Assembly: GCA_963744115.1 (NCBI GenBank)
Contig: CAVUSI010000001.1
Coordinates: 310,001 to 374,000 of the forward strand
Direction: 5' to 3'
DNA from: Chersky-267 sp963744115
GTDB lineage: Bacteria > Chloroflexota > Limnocylindria > Limnocylindrales > CSP1-4
DNA: 64,000 bases
The notes under the pieces are model-generated. The model did not search any database. It was not told where the DNA came from and saw nothing but the letters and a program-made list of their open reading frames with translations. Positions 1 to 8,494 of the stretch are shown piece by piece (position 1 is the first letter of the stretch; every line of letters starts with the position of its first letter). Both the position numbers and the translations under genes were made by a program.

Positions 1-1
1 C

Positions 2-1087
2 TACGTCTTCTGGCTGCTCGGGGCCCTCGAGCCCGCTTTCCGTACGGCGACCGACGCGACGGACCCCACGATCCGGATCGCGCTCAAGGTCCCGGCTCTG
101 CTCGCCGACGCGGGACTGGCGCTCGGCGTCGCGTACCTCCTGCGCGACCGACCCCGCTGGGCGATCGCCGGCGCGCTCGGGATCCTGCTCTCGCCGGTGT
201 TCGTCTACACGGGCGCGTGGTGGGGTCAGTTCGAGTCGATCTATATCCTCGCGGGCCTTGTCGCCACGATCCTCGTCCTGGGCGGGCGGCCGTATCTCGG
301 CGCGGTCGTGCTCGGGATCGCGCTGATGGCGAAGCCCCAGGCGATCGCGTTCATCCCGCCGTTCGCGGCGTGGGCCGTGGCGCGACTCGGCTGGCGACGG
401 GCGCTCGCCGCCGCGGCGATCTTCGGTGGGACCGTGGTCGTGCTGTGGCTGCCGTTCCTCGCCGACGACGGTCCGGCGGCGTACCTGCGGACGCTGACGC
501 GGCATCAGACGGAGATCTTCGCGATCCTGTCCCTGCGCGCCTGGAACCCATGGTGGGCGCTCCAGACCGCGATCGCCGGGGACAGCTTCCTGTCGGACGG
601 CGGAGCGATCCTCGGCCCGCTCTCGCCTCGCCTGCTCGGTTACCTGGTGGCTGCGGTCCTCGAGCTGTTCATCATGGCGTCGGTCTACCGCGCACCGACG
701 AAGCGCGGCTTGCTCCTGGGCCTGAGCGCCTCGGTCCTCGTCCTGTTCTGCTGCCTGACGTCCGTCCACGAACGATATGCGGAGGCGGCCCTGGTCTTCC
801 TGGCGCCACTGCTTCCCGACCGTCGCGTCCTGGCGACGTGGCTCGCGCTGACCGCCGTGATGACCTTGAACCTTCTCGCCGCGGTCCCGCCGAGCCCGGA
901 GATCGGGGCGTGGATCCCGATCGGCGGCGCCGTCGGGTTGCTCGGGTCCGCGGCGATGACCGGCCTGACCGCCGTGGTGGTGTGGTTGCTCGTGAACGCG
1001 AGGACCGACCCGGAAGTCGATGGCGGGCAGTACGTCCGACCGATAGCGACGCCGATCTCTCGGGAGGCATCCTCCCCCGGGTCGTGA
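2..1087 (+). CDS. Polytopic membrane glycosyltransferase, GT-C type (partial, 5' end outside window)
   Basis: The reading frame is open from base 2, so the start lies to the left of the window; 361 residues are visible. The protein is a chain of hydrophobic segments with a WWGQFESIY motif about 75 residues in. This loop resembles the GQ-D/E loop of GT-C fold mannosyltransferases (PIG-M/GT87/GT39 types), which use polyprenyl-phosphate sugars on the outer face of the membrane. An MAKPQA motif follows in the next loop, again typical of these proteins. The last 25 residues are polar. It is the first of a long run of similar genes and lies 57 bp upstream of the next one on the same strand. Sugar and acceptor cannot be read from sequence. 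Confidence 0.75.
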   Translation, partial: YVFWLLGALEPAFRTATDATDPTIRIALKVPALLADAGLALGVAYLLRDRPRWAIAGALGILLSPVFVYTGAWWGQFESIYILAGLVATILVLGGRPYLGAVVLGIALMAKPQAIAFIPPFAAWAVARLGWRRALAAAAIFGGTVVVLWLPFLADDGPAAYLRTLTRHQTEIFAILSLRAWNPWWALQTAIAGDSFLSDGGAILGPLSPRLLGYLVAAVLELFIMASVYRAPTKRGLLLGLSASVLVLFCCLTSVHERYAEAALVFLAPLLPDRRVLATWLALTAVMTLNLLAAVPPSPEIGAWIPIGGAVGLLGSAAMTGLTAVVVWLLVNARTDPEVDGGQYVRPIATPISREASSPGS

Positions 1088-1144
1088 GCCTGCGACCGTC
1101 CCGGGAGGCCCGACGAGATCGAACGCACCAAGACCGCCCGCCAG

Positions 1145-2497
1145 GTGGCCGGCGAGACATGGATCTTCGCGATCGCGGCTGCGCTCGCCGGTGTCGTGCT
1201 GCTCGCGCTGGGCCAGGGCCTGACCTTCTTCGCCGACGAGTGGGCCGTGATCGAGGGCCGTTCCCTCGACCTCGACAGCTTCCTTCGCCCGTTCAACGAG
1301 CACTGGCTCGGTGCGACCATCGTCGTCTACCGGCTCATGCTCTCGGGCTTCGGCCTCGGCACCTACGTCCCGTACCTGGTCCTGCTCGTGGCGCTCCACC
1401 TGGTGGTCGCCGGCGAGGTGTTCGTCCTCGTCCGTCGGTCCGCCGGGCCGGTCGCCGGGCTGGCGGCCGGGATCCTCATCCTCTTCTTCGGCAGTGGGTT
1501 CGAGAACCTGTTCTGGGCGATGCAGATCGGGTTCGTCGGGGCGGCCGCGCTCGGCTTCGGCGCGATGCTCCTGCTCGACGGGACGCCCGACCGGGCGCGC
1601 GGACTCGCGGCGACGGGCCTCCTCGCGGTCGCGGTCGCGACCTCGGGGATGGGACTCGTTTTCGTCGCGGCGGTCGGGCTCGAGCTCCTGGCGGACCGAT
1701 CGCGCCGCCGGTTCGCCTACGCCGCGGCGGTGCCCGCGGCGATCTACCTGGCGTGGTACGTCGCGCTGGGCCGGACAGGTGTCGCGACGGCACGGAACCC
1801 GTTCACGCTCGAAGCGCTCGGGCAGGTTCCGGGCTTCGTCTTCCAGGGCCTCGGTGCGGCCGGAGGGGCGATCACCGGTCTCGGTCCGATCGTCGGTCTC
1901 GTCGTCCCGGTGGTCGTCGCCGTGGTGGTGGTCGGGCGGCTCGCGTCCGGACGCGGGTTGCCGGCTCGCACGATCGGCTGCCTGGGCGGGATCGTCGTCC
2001 TGTATGTGCTGACCGGCCTGGTCCGGGCGCAGCTCGTGGCAGACGCCGCGCTCTATACCCGGTACACCTACTTCGCCGGGCCGCTCCTGCTCGTCGCCCT
2101 CGGCGCACTCGTCGGACCGGACCTGCAGACGCACCTGACGACGCCTCGCCGACGCACCCTCGTCATCGCGTTCGGCGGCACCGTCCTGGCCCTGGCGCTG
2201 GTCTGGAACGTCCGCCTGCTGATCGAGGGCCGCGCCCTCTTCCTTGAGCGTGCGGAGCGGACGCGGGCGCTGGTGACCGTCGGATTGTCGGGCCTGCCGC
2301 CGGAGATCGAACGCGACCGGACGCTCATCCTGGTGCCGTCGCCGGAGTCCCTCGATCGCCTCGTGATCGAGCACGGTTCACCGCTCCACGACTCGCTCGT
2401 GGTCGGCGGCGTGCCGCCGATCTCGGAGGCCGCGATGGCCGATGCGGTGCGACGCGCCGAGGAGCGGCAGGGACCCATCGGGCTCCTGCCCCAGTAG
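1145..2497 (+). CDS. Polytopic membrane protein, possible glycosyltransferase
   Basis: A 450-residue protein with a GTG start. The first hydrophobic segment is followed by FFADEWAVIEGR, an acidic first loop like that of GT39/ArnT-type GT-C enzymes. About ten further hydrophobic segments follow, with repeated Gly/Ala/Val-rich helices. The last roughly 100 residues look soluble and would lie outside the membrane. It follows the previous membrane glycosyltransferase by 57 bp, so the two are probably cotranscribed. It converges with the GT2 gene on the other strand, leaving a 39-bp gap. I recognise the general GT-C architecture but no specific family; function is inferred from architecture and neighbours. 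Confidence 0.6.
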   Translation: MAGETWIFAIAAALAGVVLLALGQGLTFFADEWAVIEGRSLDLDSFLRPFNEHWLGATIVVYRLMLSGFGLGTYVPYLVLLVALHLVVAGEVFVLVRRSAGPVAGLAAGILILFFGSGFENLFWAMQIGFVGAAALGFGAMLLLDGTPDRARGLAATGLLAVAVATSGMGLVFVAAVGLELLADRSRRRFAYAAAVPAAIYLAWYVALGRTGVATARNPFTLEALGQVPGFVFQGLGAAGGAITGLGPIVGLVVPVVVAVVVVGRLASGRGLPARTIGCLGGIVVLYVLTGLVRAQLVADAALYTRYTYFAGPLLLVALGALVGPDLQTHLTTPRRRTLVIAFGGTVLALALVWNVRLLIEGRALFLERAERTRALVTVGLSGLPPEIERDRTLILVPSPESLDRLVIEHGSPLHDSLVVGGVPPISEAAMADAVRRAEERQGPIGLLPQ

Positions 2498-2536
2498 CGT
2501 GCAGCGACCGATGCTGCGAGGCGAACGGTCGCTCCG

Positions 2537-3310
2537 TCAGGCGGGTGCGCTTCGACGGAATCGGCCGACGAGGCCGACCCGATACCAGTGCAGGTAGTGC
2601 GGGAGCCACTTCCGGAGCTTGAAGTTGCTCTGGCCGGCGGTCCGGTCGCGCCACGTCGTGGGGACTTCGGCCACCCGGCGTCCGGCGAGCGTCGCCTTGA
2701 CCGTCAGCTCGAGCGCCAGCTCGAACCCGGCGGTGCTCTCGATCGCGGTCGCCTCGAGGAACCGGCGTCGATAGAGCTTGAAGTTGTTGGTCGGGTCGTG
2801 GGTCGGGACGCCGGCGAGCCAGTGGAGCGTCAGCCCGGCGGTCCGGCTCATCAGACGCTTGAGCGGCGGCCCCCCGATCTGCCGCCCGCCGCGCATGTAT
2901 CGGCTGGCCGCGACGACATCCGCGCCGCCTCGGGCGAGATCGACCATCGAGTCCACGATCCTCGGCTCGTCGGAGCCGTCGGCCATCGAGATCAGGACAT
3001 ACGGGGCGGTGGTGCCGGCGATCCCGGCCTTCATCGCGTTGAGCACACCGCGCCCGAGATCGTTGCGCAGACCTCGCAACCCGGGGATCTCCGGCGCCAG
3101 GCGGGCGATGACCGGGACCGTCGTGTCAGCGTCGAAGTCGTAGACGACGACCAGCTCGTGAGAGGTCCGCACGCCGGCGGCCAGCGCCCGCAGGACGGGC
3201 TCCACGGCTTCGCCCTCGTTGTAGACCGGCAGGACGATCGCCAGCTCCGGGGCATCGTCGGCGCCGGTGGCATGGTCGGAGGCGTCGCCGGGACGGCTCG
3301 CGGCGGTCAT
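2537..3310 (-). CDS. GT2 family glycosyltransferase, polyprenyl-phosphate sugar synthase-like
   Basis: A 257-residue GT-A fold enzyme. Residues 22-35 hold the nucleotide-binding start (AIVLPVYNEGE), residues 58-63 carry YDFDAD, and residues 83-97 read NDLGRG...MKAGI. That pattern is typical of DPM1-type transferases, which load a sugar from a nucleotide donor onto polyprenyl phosphate. The usual metal-binding DAD motif is replaced by MADGSDEP near residue 110. There is no C-terminal membrane domain, so it is a short, soluble DPM1-like form. The ATG at 3310 overlaps the stop of the upstream gene (ATGA). That places it last in a five-gene operon with an LPG-synthase-type membrane protein, a methyltransferase, an epimerase and a sugar dehydrogenase. 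It probably supplies lipid-linked sugar to the nearby GT-C enzymes. Confidence 0.85.
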   Translation of the reverse strand: MTAASRPGDASDHATGADDAPELAIVLPVYNEGEAVEPVLRALAAGVRTSHELVVVYDFDADTTVPVIARLAPEIPGLRGLRNDLGRGVLNAMKAGIAGTTAPYVLISMADGSDEPRIVDSMVDLARGGADVVAASRYMRGGRQIGGPPLKRLMSRTAGLTLHWLAGVPTHDPTNNFKLYRRRFLEATAIESTAGFELALELTVKATLAGRRVAEVPTTWRDRTAGQSNFKLRKWLPHYLHWYRVGLVGRFRRSAPA

Positions 3311-4377
3311 CGAGGGTGGACCTCGGCCGCCACCGACCGTGGAGCCGCGGTCGCCGGGGCGGCCGGATCGGCACCCGCCCGGGCCGCATCCGTCAGCGAC
3401 CGGAACCCGCTGCCGATCCAGACCAGCGATGCTGCGCCACCGAGCGCCAGCGGGACGACCGTCACCGCGTGGACGAGGATCGCCAACCCGAGAGCCGCCT
3501 CCGGCGCGACGCCCATCGCCTGCGCGGCCGTCGAGGCCGCCAGCTCGAAGGTCCCGACGTAGCCCGGCGCCGATGGGATCGCCGTCCCCAGCACGGTGAT
3601 CCCTGAGATGAACATCCCGCCGACCGGCGACAGGTCGATCCCCAGTGCCCGCGCCGCCGCCCAGTACATCGTCCCGTCGAGGATCCAGGTCACGACACTC
3701 AGTCCCCCGGCCGCGGCGAGCGCGCGACCGTGGCCACGGCGGTCCATCGCCTCGACGAACCGATCCGCCCGTTGGAGCCACGGCGACCACCGGGCTCCGA
3801 CCCGTGAGGCGATCCACCCGACGGCGCGCGACGGCCAGGGCGTCTGCGTGGCGAGGACGACGCCGCCCGAGGCGACCGCGATGAACAAGGCCGCCCGGAC
3901 GAACCAGTCCGGCGCGCCGGCGAGGGCCGCCGCGGGTGCAGCCACGAGGGCGAGCGTCAGCGTGTCGACGGCGCGCTCCAGGACGACCGAGCCGAACGCT
4001 GCGGAGATCGGGATCCCCTCACGCTGACCGACGAGCACCGCCCGGATCGGGTCGCCCAATCGGGCCGGCAGGACGGCGTTCCCGAGATAGCCGACGAGCA
4101 CGACCGGCACCAGCCGGCGCGGACGGACCCGGCCGTGGGGGCCCTCCGGCAGGAGCAGGGACCAGCGCAACGCACGGACGCAGAGTTGGAGGAAGAGGAC
4201 GACGCCGACGAGCACCAGCGGCCCCGGTCGGACGCCGCCGATCAGGGCCGCCGTCTGGGCGAGGTCGATCCCGCGCAGCGCCATCCAGATCGCGATGACG
4301 CTGATCGCGAGGCCGAGGGTCGGGATGGCCAGCCGCCGAGCGAGCTCGCGGGGGCGTCCCGGGGTAGCGGCGGTCAC
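3307..4377 (-). CDS. Lysylphosphatidylglycerol synthase TM region / UPF0104 family membrane protein
   Basis: A 356-residue protein with about eight membrane segments. It has the family signatures: LRWSLLLP near residue 75, a GYLGNAVLPARLGDPIRA loop, and a C-terminal SAPGYVGTFE motif. These belong to the MprF/AglD-type flippase-like family (UPF0104), in which stand-alone members are linked to lipid or glycolipid translocation. The GTG start at 4377 overlaps the methyltransferase stop (GTGA), and the stop overlaps the GT2 start, so translation is probably coupled on both sides. A role in moving or modifying a lipid-linked sugar is inferred from its GT2 partner. A second member of the family lies at 44412-45587. 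Confidence 0.85.
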   Translation of the reverse strand: MTAATPGRPRELARRLAIPTLGLAISVIAIWMALRGIDLAQTAALIGGVRPGPLVLVGVVLFLQLCVRALRWSLLLPEGPHGRVRPRRLVPVVLVGYLGNAVLPARLGDPIRAVLVGQREGIPISAAFGSVVLERAVDTLTLALVAAPAAALAGAPDWFVRAALFIAVASGGVVLATQTPWPSRAVGWIASRVGARWSPWLQRADRFVEAMDRRGHGRALAAAGGLSVVTWILDGTMYWAAARALGIDLSPVGGMFISGITVLGTAIPSAPGYVGTFELAASTAAQAMGVAPEAALGLAILVHAVTVVPLALGGAASLVWIGSGFRSLTDAARAGADPAAPATAAPRSVAAEVHPR

Positions 4378-5030
4378 CGGGCCGCCTCCGCGACATACAG
4401 CGTCTGGCGGCCGATGAGCCGCCACATCGGTGGGAAGCGCAGATAGGCCCGGACGAGGAGCGGATGGCTCGGCAGGCGACTCTTGGTCGAGTAGGGCAGG
4501 AACCTGGTGATGAGCTCGACCGTGCGCAGACCGGCCAGTCCGCCGGCCTCGGCCAGGCTTCGTTCCGTCAGCGCCACGCGGTGGTCGATGAAGTCCCAGT
4601 AGCTGCCGCCGACGAGCCGGACGTTCGGCTGGAGCACGATCACCCGGCCTCCGGGGCGGAGCAGCCGGCGAGCGACGGCGAGCTGCTCGATGACCGCATC
4701 CGGGCCGTGAAGGTGCTCCAGGTAGTTGCTCATGAAGATCGTCCCGAACGTCCCGGCCGGCAGGCACGCATCGAGGTCCAGCCCGTTGGCCTGGACGAAC
4801 GTGATGTCGCCCGGCAGGTCGGCCCGGACGTCGCGAAGATCGACCGCCCATCGCTCCTTGGCCGCCACGTTCCGGATGAAGTAGCCCGAATCGCAGGCGA
4901 TGTCGAGGACGGGAGCGGTCGGATCCACCCAGCGCTGGAGGTAGTGGGTGATCTCCGGCCAGATGAGGTCCTTCTGTCGGCGCGACACCTCCGGGAACCT
5001 CCGGCGGTAGACCTCGTCGAGCGCGCCCAT
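4374..5030 (-). CDS. Class I SAM-dependent methyltransferase
   Basis: A 218-residue protein of the Methyltransf_11/12 type. Motif I (VLDIACDSGYFIRN) is at residues 41-54, so a GxG-like SAM loop is present although the usual second Gly is Asp-Ser. An acidic residue follows at the end of strand 2 (VDLRD). A post-motif segment, FGTIFMSNYLEHL, lies near residue 118, and LLRPGGRVIVLQPN near residue 145. It sits between the epimerase (TGATG overlap) and the flippase-like gene (GTGA overlap). The likely job is methylation of a sugar or lipid intermediate of the glycan pathway; the substrate is unknown. Confidence 0.85.
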   Translation of the reverse strand: MGALDEVYRRRFPEVSRRQKDLIWPEITHYLQRWVDPTAPVLDIACDSGYFIRNVAAKERWAVDLRDVRADLPGDITFVQANGLDLDACLPAGTFGTIFMSNYLEHLHGPDAVIEQLAVARRLLRPGGRVIVLQPNVRLVGGSYWDFIDHRVALTERSLAEAGGLAGLRTVELITRFLPYSTKSRLPSHPLLVRAYLRFPPMWRLIGRQTLYVAEAAR

Positions 5031-6052
5031 CAGATCCGCCCGGCCTCCGCCTCGGCGGTGATCCAGGGGATGACCTCGTCGAGCATCTCGTCGAGCGACG
5101 TGGTCGCCTCAAAGCCGAGGACCTCGCGGGCCTTCTGCACGTCGGGGACGCGGAGCTGGACGTCGTGCTCGAACGGCGGATCGGACACGTGGCGGAACGC
5201 CCGATCGGGTCCGTTGACCTTGCGCCAGATCGCGGTGGCGAGCTCGAGGACGGTCGTGCTCGCCGCCGTCGACAGGTTGAAGTCCTGGTCGATCGCCGCC
5301 GGCGACTCCATCGCCATCCGGATGCCCCTGGCGAGGTCGCCGCCGTACGTGTAGTGGCGGACCTGGTCGCCGGACCCGAGGATGTGCAGCGGGTCCTGGC
5401 CCTTGAGCACCTTGAGGACGAGGTCCGGGACGACGTGACTCAGCGCGAGCTTGACGTTGCCGCTCATGACATCCGTGTCCCGGACCGCCCGCCGCTCGCC
5501 GATCCCGACGCAGTTGAACGGACGCAGGATCGTGTACGGCAACGCGTACTGCTCGTGGGCGCCTCGGGCGAAGTACTCGCTGGCGAGCTTCTGGAAGCCG
5601 TAGGTCGAGATCGGAGGCGGGCTCGTGAGCTGGGCGCCCTCGGGGGTGGGGAAGACGGTCGCCGACTCGTAGACCATCGAGGAGCTCAGGACGACGATCC
5701 GCTCGAGCCGTCCTGTCCGGTGGGCAGCGATGGCCGCGTCGAACGTCGCCGCGAGGATCCGCTCGTTCTCGGCGATCAGGTCGTAGGCGAACTCGTGGAA
5801 GTAGCTGATCCCGCCGATCATGGCAGCCGCGGCGACCACCTGGTCGCAATCCGCCGCGAGCTCGGTCAGGAGGGCGGTATCCTTCGCGTCGCCCTGGACG
5901 AAGCGGTAGTTCGGATGACCGTCGTAGGACTTGGTCAGCGGCCCGTACTTGCTGAAGTCGTCGACGCCGATGACCTCGTGGCCACGCTCGAGGAGGTCGG
6001 GGACGAGGTAGCCGCAGATGAACCCGGCGGCCCCCGTGATGAGCACCCTCAC
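5030..6052 (-). CDS. NAD(P)-dependent nucleotide-sugar epimerase/dehydratase (extended SDR)
   Basis: A 340-residue extended SDR protein. The Rossmann loop TGAAGFICG is at residues 6-14, with D31-D32 after strand 2 suggesting NAD preference. Catalytic residues are visible as S124-S126 and Y151-x3-K155 (YGFQK). It resembles UDP-glucose/UDP-glucuronate 4-epimerases and related NDP-hexose epimerases. Its ATG lies in a 4-base overlap with the sugar dehydrogenase gene upstream. A path oxidising a UDP-sugar to a uronic acid and then epimerising it is therefore plausible. The FICG in place of the usual FIGS is a small deviation. Exact substrate is not decided by the sequence. Confidence 0.9.
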   Translation of the reverse strand: MRVLITGAAGFICGYLVPDLLERGHEVIGVDDFSKYGPLTKSYDGHPNYRFVQGDAKDTALLTELAADCDQVVAAAAMIGGISYFHEFAYDLIAENERILAATFDAAIAAHRTGRLERIVVLSSSMVYESATVFPTPEGAQLTSPPPISTYGFQKLASEYFARGAHEQYALPYTILRPFNCVGIGERRAVRDTDVMSGNVKLALSHVVPDLVLKVLKGQDPLHILGSGDQVRHYTYGGDLARGIRMAMESPAAIDQDFNLSTAASTTVLELATAIWRKVNGPDRAFRHVSDPPFEHDVQLRVPDVQKAREVLGFEATTSLDEMLDEVIPWITAEAEAGRI

Positions 6053-7245
6053 AGCCGGATCCCGTCACCGAGGGCGCCCCAGATGTCGATGACGTCGCGC
6101 TCGACCCCGAACGACAGGCCGCGGTACGCCTTGTGCGGCACGCCGAGGACGATCACCTCGCTGTCGGCCACGACCTCGTCCACCGGGACCAGCCGATCGT
6201 CGACGACGTAGGGATCGGTGCACAGGACGCGGGCTCCGGCCCACGCCAGGAGCTTGCGCAGCTTGAAGCTGAGCGACGCACGGGTGTCGTCGGACTCGGC
6301 CTTGAACGCCATCCCGAGGATGCCGACGGTCCGGCCGTTGAGCGAGCCGTAGCGCCGCTCGAGCGCCGAGACGATGTAGGCGGGCAGCCCTTCGTTCACC
6401 TGCATCGCCGCCTGGCCGAGCGGGAAGTGGTCCGAGGTGAAGGCCGCCAGCTGCATCGTGTCCTTGAACAGGCACGGTCCTGCGGCGAAGCCCGGCCCGG
6501 GCAGGTCCTGGGCGCGCGGGTAGTCCTCGCGGATCGCCCGGAGCACGTTCGTGTAATCCACCCCGGCCTGGTGGCTGATCATGAAGAACTGGTTCGCGAC
6601 GGCGAATTTCATATACCGCCAGGTGTTGGTGAGCAGCTTGGCCAGCTCGGCTTCCTTCGTCGTCGTGCGGACGCGCTTCTCGACGATCCGGCCGAACAGC
6701 GCGGACGCGCGGTCGGCCGCCTGGTCGGTGTCCGCACCGATGATCTGCGGCAGGCTGCCCAGCTCCTCGAGCGCGTGGCCCTCCGCGATCCGTTCGGGGC
6801 AGAAGACGACGTCGACCCGGTTGCCGCGTTCGGCCAGGTGCTGGGTGACGTATTCGGTCGTGCCCGGGTAGACCGTGCTCCGGAGGACCACCAGTGCGCC
6901 GTCCCGCAAGTGGGGGGAGATCTGGTCGACCGCCCGCTCGAAGACGGTCATCGACGGCCCGAGGAACTCGTCGACCGGGGTCCCGATGACCACGATGACC
7001 GCGTCCGACCGGCCGAGGATCGCCGGGTCGTCGGAAAGCTCGAGCCGGCCCGTCGGGAGCAGTTCGGCCAGGAGCGCATCGGCCCCGGTCTCCATGAACG
7101 GCATCCGACCCGCCCGGATCGCGGCGACCGTCCCCGCGTTCGTGTCGAAGATCCCGACCCGCAGGCCGGCCCTGGCCAGGACGAGGCTGAGCGGCAGACC
7201 GACGTGGCCACCCCCGCCCAAGACGACGACGTCAAGATCGCTCAA
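6049..7245 (-). CDS. Nucleotide-sugar 6-dehydrogenase (UDP-glucose / UDP-ManNAc dehydrogenase family)
   Basis: A 398-residue enzyme of the UDP-glucose/GDP-mannose dehydrogenase family. It performs a four-electron oxidation of a nucleotide sugar to its uronic acid, using two NAD+. The NAD-binding loop GGGGHVG is at residues 10-16, the VIGTPVDE strand at 86-93, and the catalytic cysteine is C258 in GFAAGPCLFKD. The length fits the WecC/UGD group. Translation most likely starts at the TTG at 7245, with GAGGAG about 12 bases upstream. It heads a five-gene operon with 1-4 base overlaps (7245 down to 2537). The product probably feeds uronic-acid residues into a surface polysaccharide. Confidence 0.92.
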   Translation of the reverse strand: MSDLDVVVLGGGGHVGLPLSLVLARAGLRVGIFDTNAGTVAAIRAGRMPFMETGADALLAELLPTGRLELSDDPAILGRSDAVIVVIGTPVDEFLGPSMTVFERAVDQISPHLRDGALVVLRSTVYPGTTEYVTQHLAERGNRVDVVFCPERIAEGHALEELGSLPQIIGADTDQAADRASALFGRIVEKRVRTTTKEAELAKLLTNTWRYMKFAVANQFFMISHQAGVDYTNVLRAIREDYPRAQDLPGPGFAAGPCLFKDTMQLAAFTSDHFPLGQAAMQVNEGLPAYIVSALERRYGSLNGRTVGILGMAFKAESDDTRASLSFKLRKLLAWAGARVLCTDPYVVDDRLVPVDEVVADSEVIVLGVPHKAYRGLSFGVERDVIDIWGALGDGIRL

Positions 7246-7529
7246 GGCTGCTGAGCACTCCTCATTCAGGTGACGTAGTCACGGTCCGGTCGTGGACTCG
7301 ATCCCCCCACCTTGCCCGGAACCTTAGCAAAGCGCTCATCGCGCGGGCCCATGATGACGACGGCACCGAGGTCGGCCACCACCCGGTAGTCCTGCCCACC
7401 CAGACCGACTCAGGGGATCGCGGAACGAGCCTGAGGATGGTCTGCTTCGTGACGTGCGGTAGCGGGTCGGCCGCCGGATGGCGACGCACCCCGACGGCCG
7501 CCGATGCACGCTGGAGGACCGAGGGCAAC
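7246..7529. promoter_or_regulatory. Divergent intergenic region between sugar dehydrogenase and GT87-like gene
   Basis: A stretch of 284 bases separates the leftward five-gene glycan operon from the rightward membrane glycosyltransferase, so it should hold promoters for both directions. It is less GC-rich than its surroundings around 7320-7360. I see no well-matched -35/-10 pair and no strong hairpin. A GGAGG at 7513-7517 and a GAGG at 7521-7524 precede the GTG at 7530. Confidence 0.4.
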
Positions 7530-8480
7530 GTGTCTCGCACGGGCGACGACGTGGTGCGTGCTGCGGCACCGGGGAGCGGCGTCGACCTGGACTTCGTCCG
7601 GTCGACGGTCGTGCGCTGGCTGCTGCCGCTCTTCTTCACGATCTCGTCGGCGCTGACCCTCGCCCAGTTCGCCGCGCATGGATTCATCGGGATCGACGCT
7701 CGCCTCTACCGACAGGCCGCGGTGGCAGCCATCTCGGGAGGCAACCCATGGGCGGTCCACGCCGACGGGACGGCGTTCGCAGGACCGCCACCGACCCTGA
7801 TGTTCTACCTCCCCACCGCCCTGGTCCCGGAGCAGCTTGCTACCGTCCTGGTGATCCTCGTCGGCGTGCTGGCCGGCGTCTGGGCGGTCCGCAGGCTCGA
7901 CCTCCCTCTCTGGTGGCTCCTCTTCCCACCCCTGTTCGAGGCGCTCATCGTGGGCAACCCCGATGCGCTGGTGCTGGCGCTGCTGCTGGTGCGCAACCCG
8001 CTGGCGGGACTGGCGGCCGGGCTGAAGATCTACGCCCTCATCCCGCTCGTCTACCAGCGCCGTTGGCGGGCGGTCGCCGTTGCCGCGGTCGTGGCCGCGT
8101 GCAGCCTTCCACTGGTCGCGCTGTTCGTGTCGAATCTGGGAGCCGTATCGGCGGTGCTCGACGAGCAGACCGCGGATCTGAGCGCGTGGGGGAGCTGGGT
8201 CCTGGTCCCGACCATCGGAGCGTTGTTCATCCTGCGCAGACGGGGCGCCGAGTGGCTGGCTGTGCCCGCGCTCTGGCCGAACACCCAGCGTCACTACGCC
8301 GCGCTCAGCCTGCCGGCGGTCAAGGACTCGCCGATCGGAGCGGCCGTCATGAGCCTCGGGATCCCGCTCGCGCCCGCCGTCGCGGTGATGGTCATGGCGA
8401 TCGAGGCCCGGTGGCATGCGCGGCGTCGCGAGGAGATCCCCTCGACGCCGCCGATCGCTCGCGAGGCCCCGTCGGCGTAG
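7530..8480 (+). CDS. GT87-like polytopic mannosyltransferase family protein
   Basis: A 316-residue membrane protein with about nine hydrophobic segments. It has the layout of DUF2029/GT87 proteins: an acidic first loop (GIDARLYRQAA), then GGNPWAV, then a PTLMFYLPTALV segment, with short loops between helices. GT87 enzymes include actinobacterial alpha-mannosyltransferases using polyprenyl-phosphomannose outside the membrane. I chose the GTG at 7530 because it follows Shine-Dalgarno-like sequences; an in-frame start at 7437 would add 31 polar residues that do not look conserved. The gene converges with the next one (14-bp gap). Donor and acceptor are unknown. Confidence 0.7.
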   Translation: MSRTGDDVVRAAAPGSGVDLDFVRSTVVRWLLPLFFTISSALTLAQFAAHGFIGIDARLYRQAAVAAISGGNPWAVHADGTAFAGPPPTLMFYLPTALVPEQLATVLVILVGVLAGVWAVRRLDLPLWWLLFPPLFEALIVGNPDALVLALLLVRNPLAGLAAGLKIYALIPLVYQRRWRAVAVAAVVAACSLPLVALFVSNLGAVSAVLDEQTADLSAWGSWVLVPTIGALFILRRRGAEWLAVPALWPNTQRHYAALSLPAVKDSPIGAAVMSLGIPLAPAVAVMVMAIEARWHARRREEIPSTPPIAREAPSA

Positions 8481-8494
8481 CGATCGAGCCCGAC

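Noticed and set aside
2588..3562. Plus-strand frame opposite the GT2 gene
   Set aside because: No recognisable motif, and the minus strand carries a clear GT-A enzyme with overlapping neighbours.
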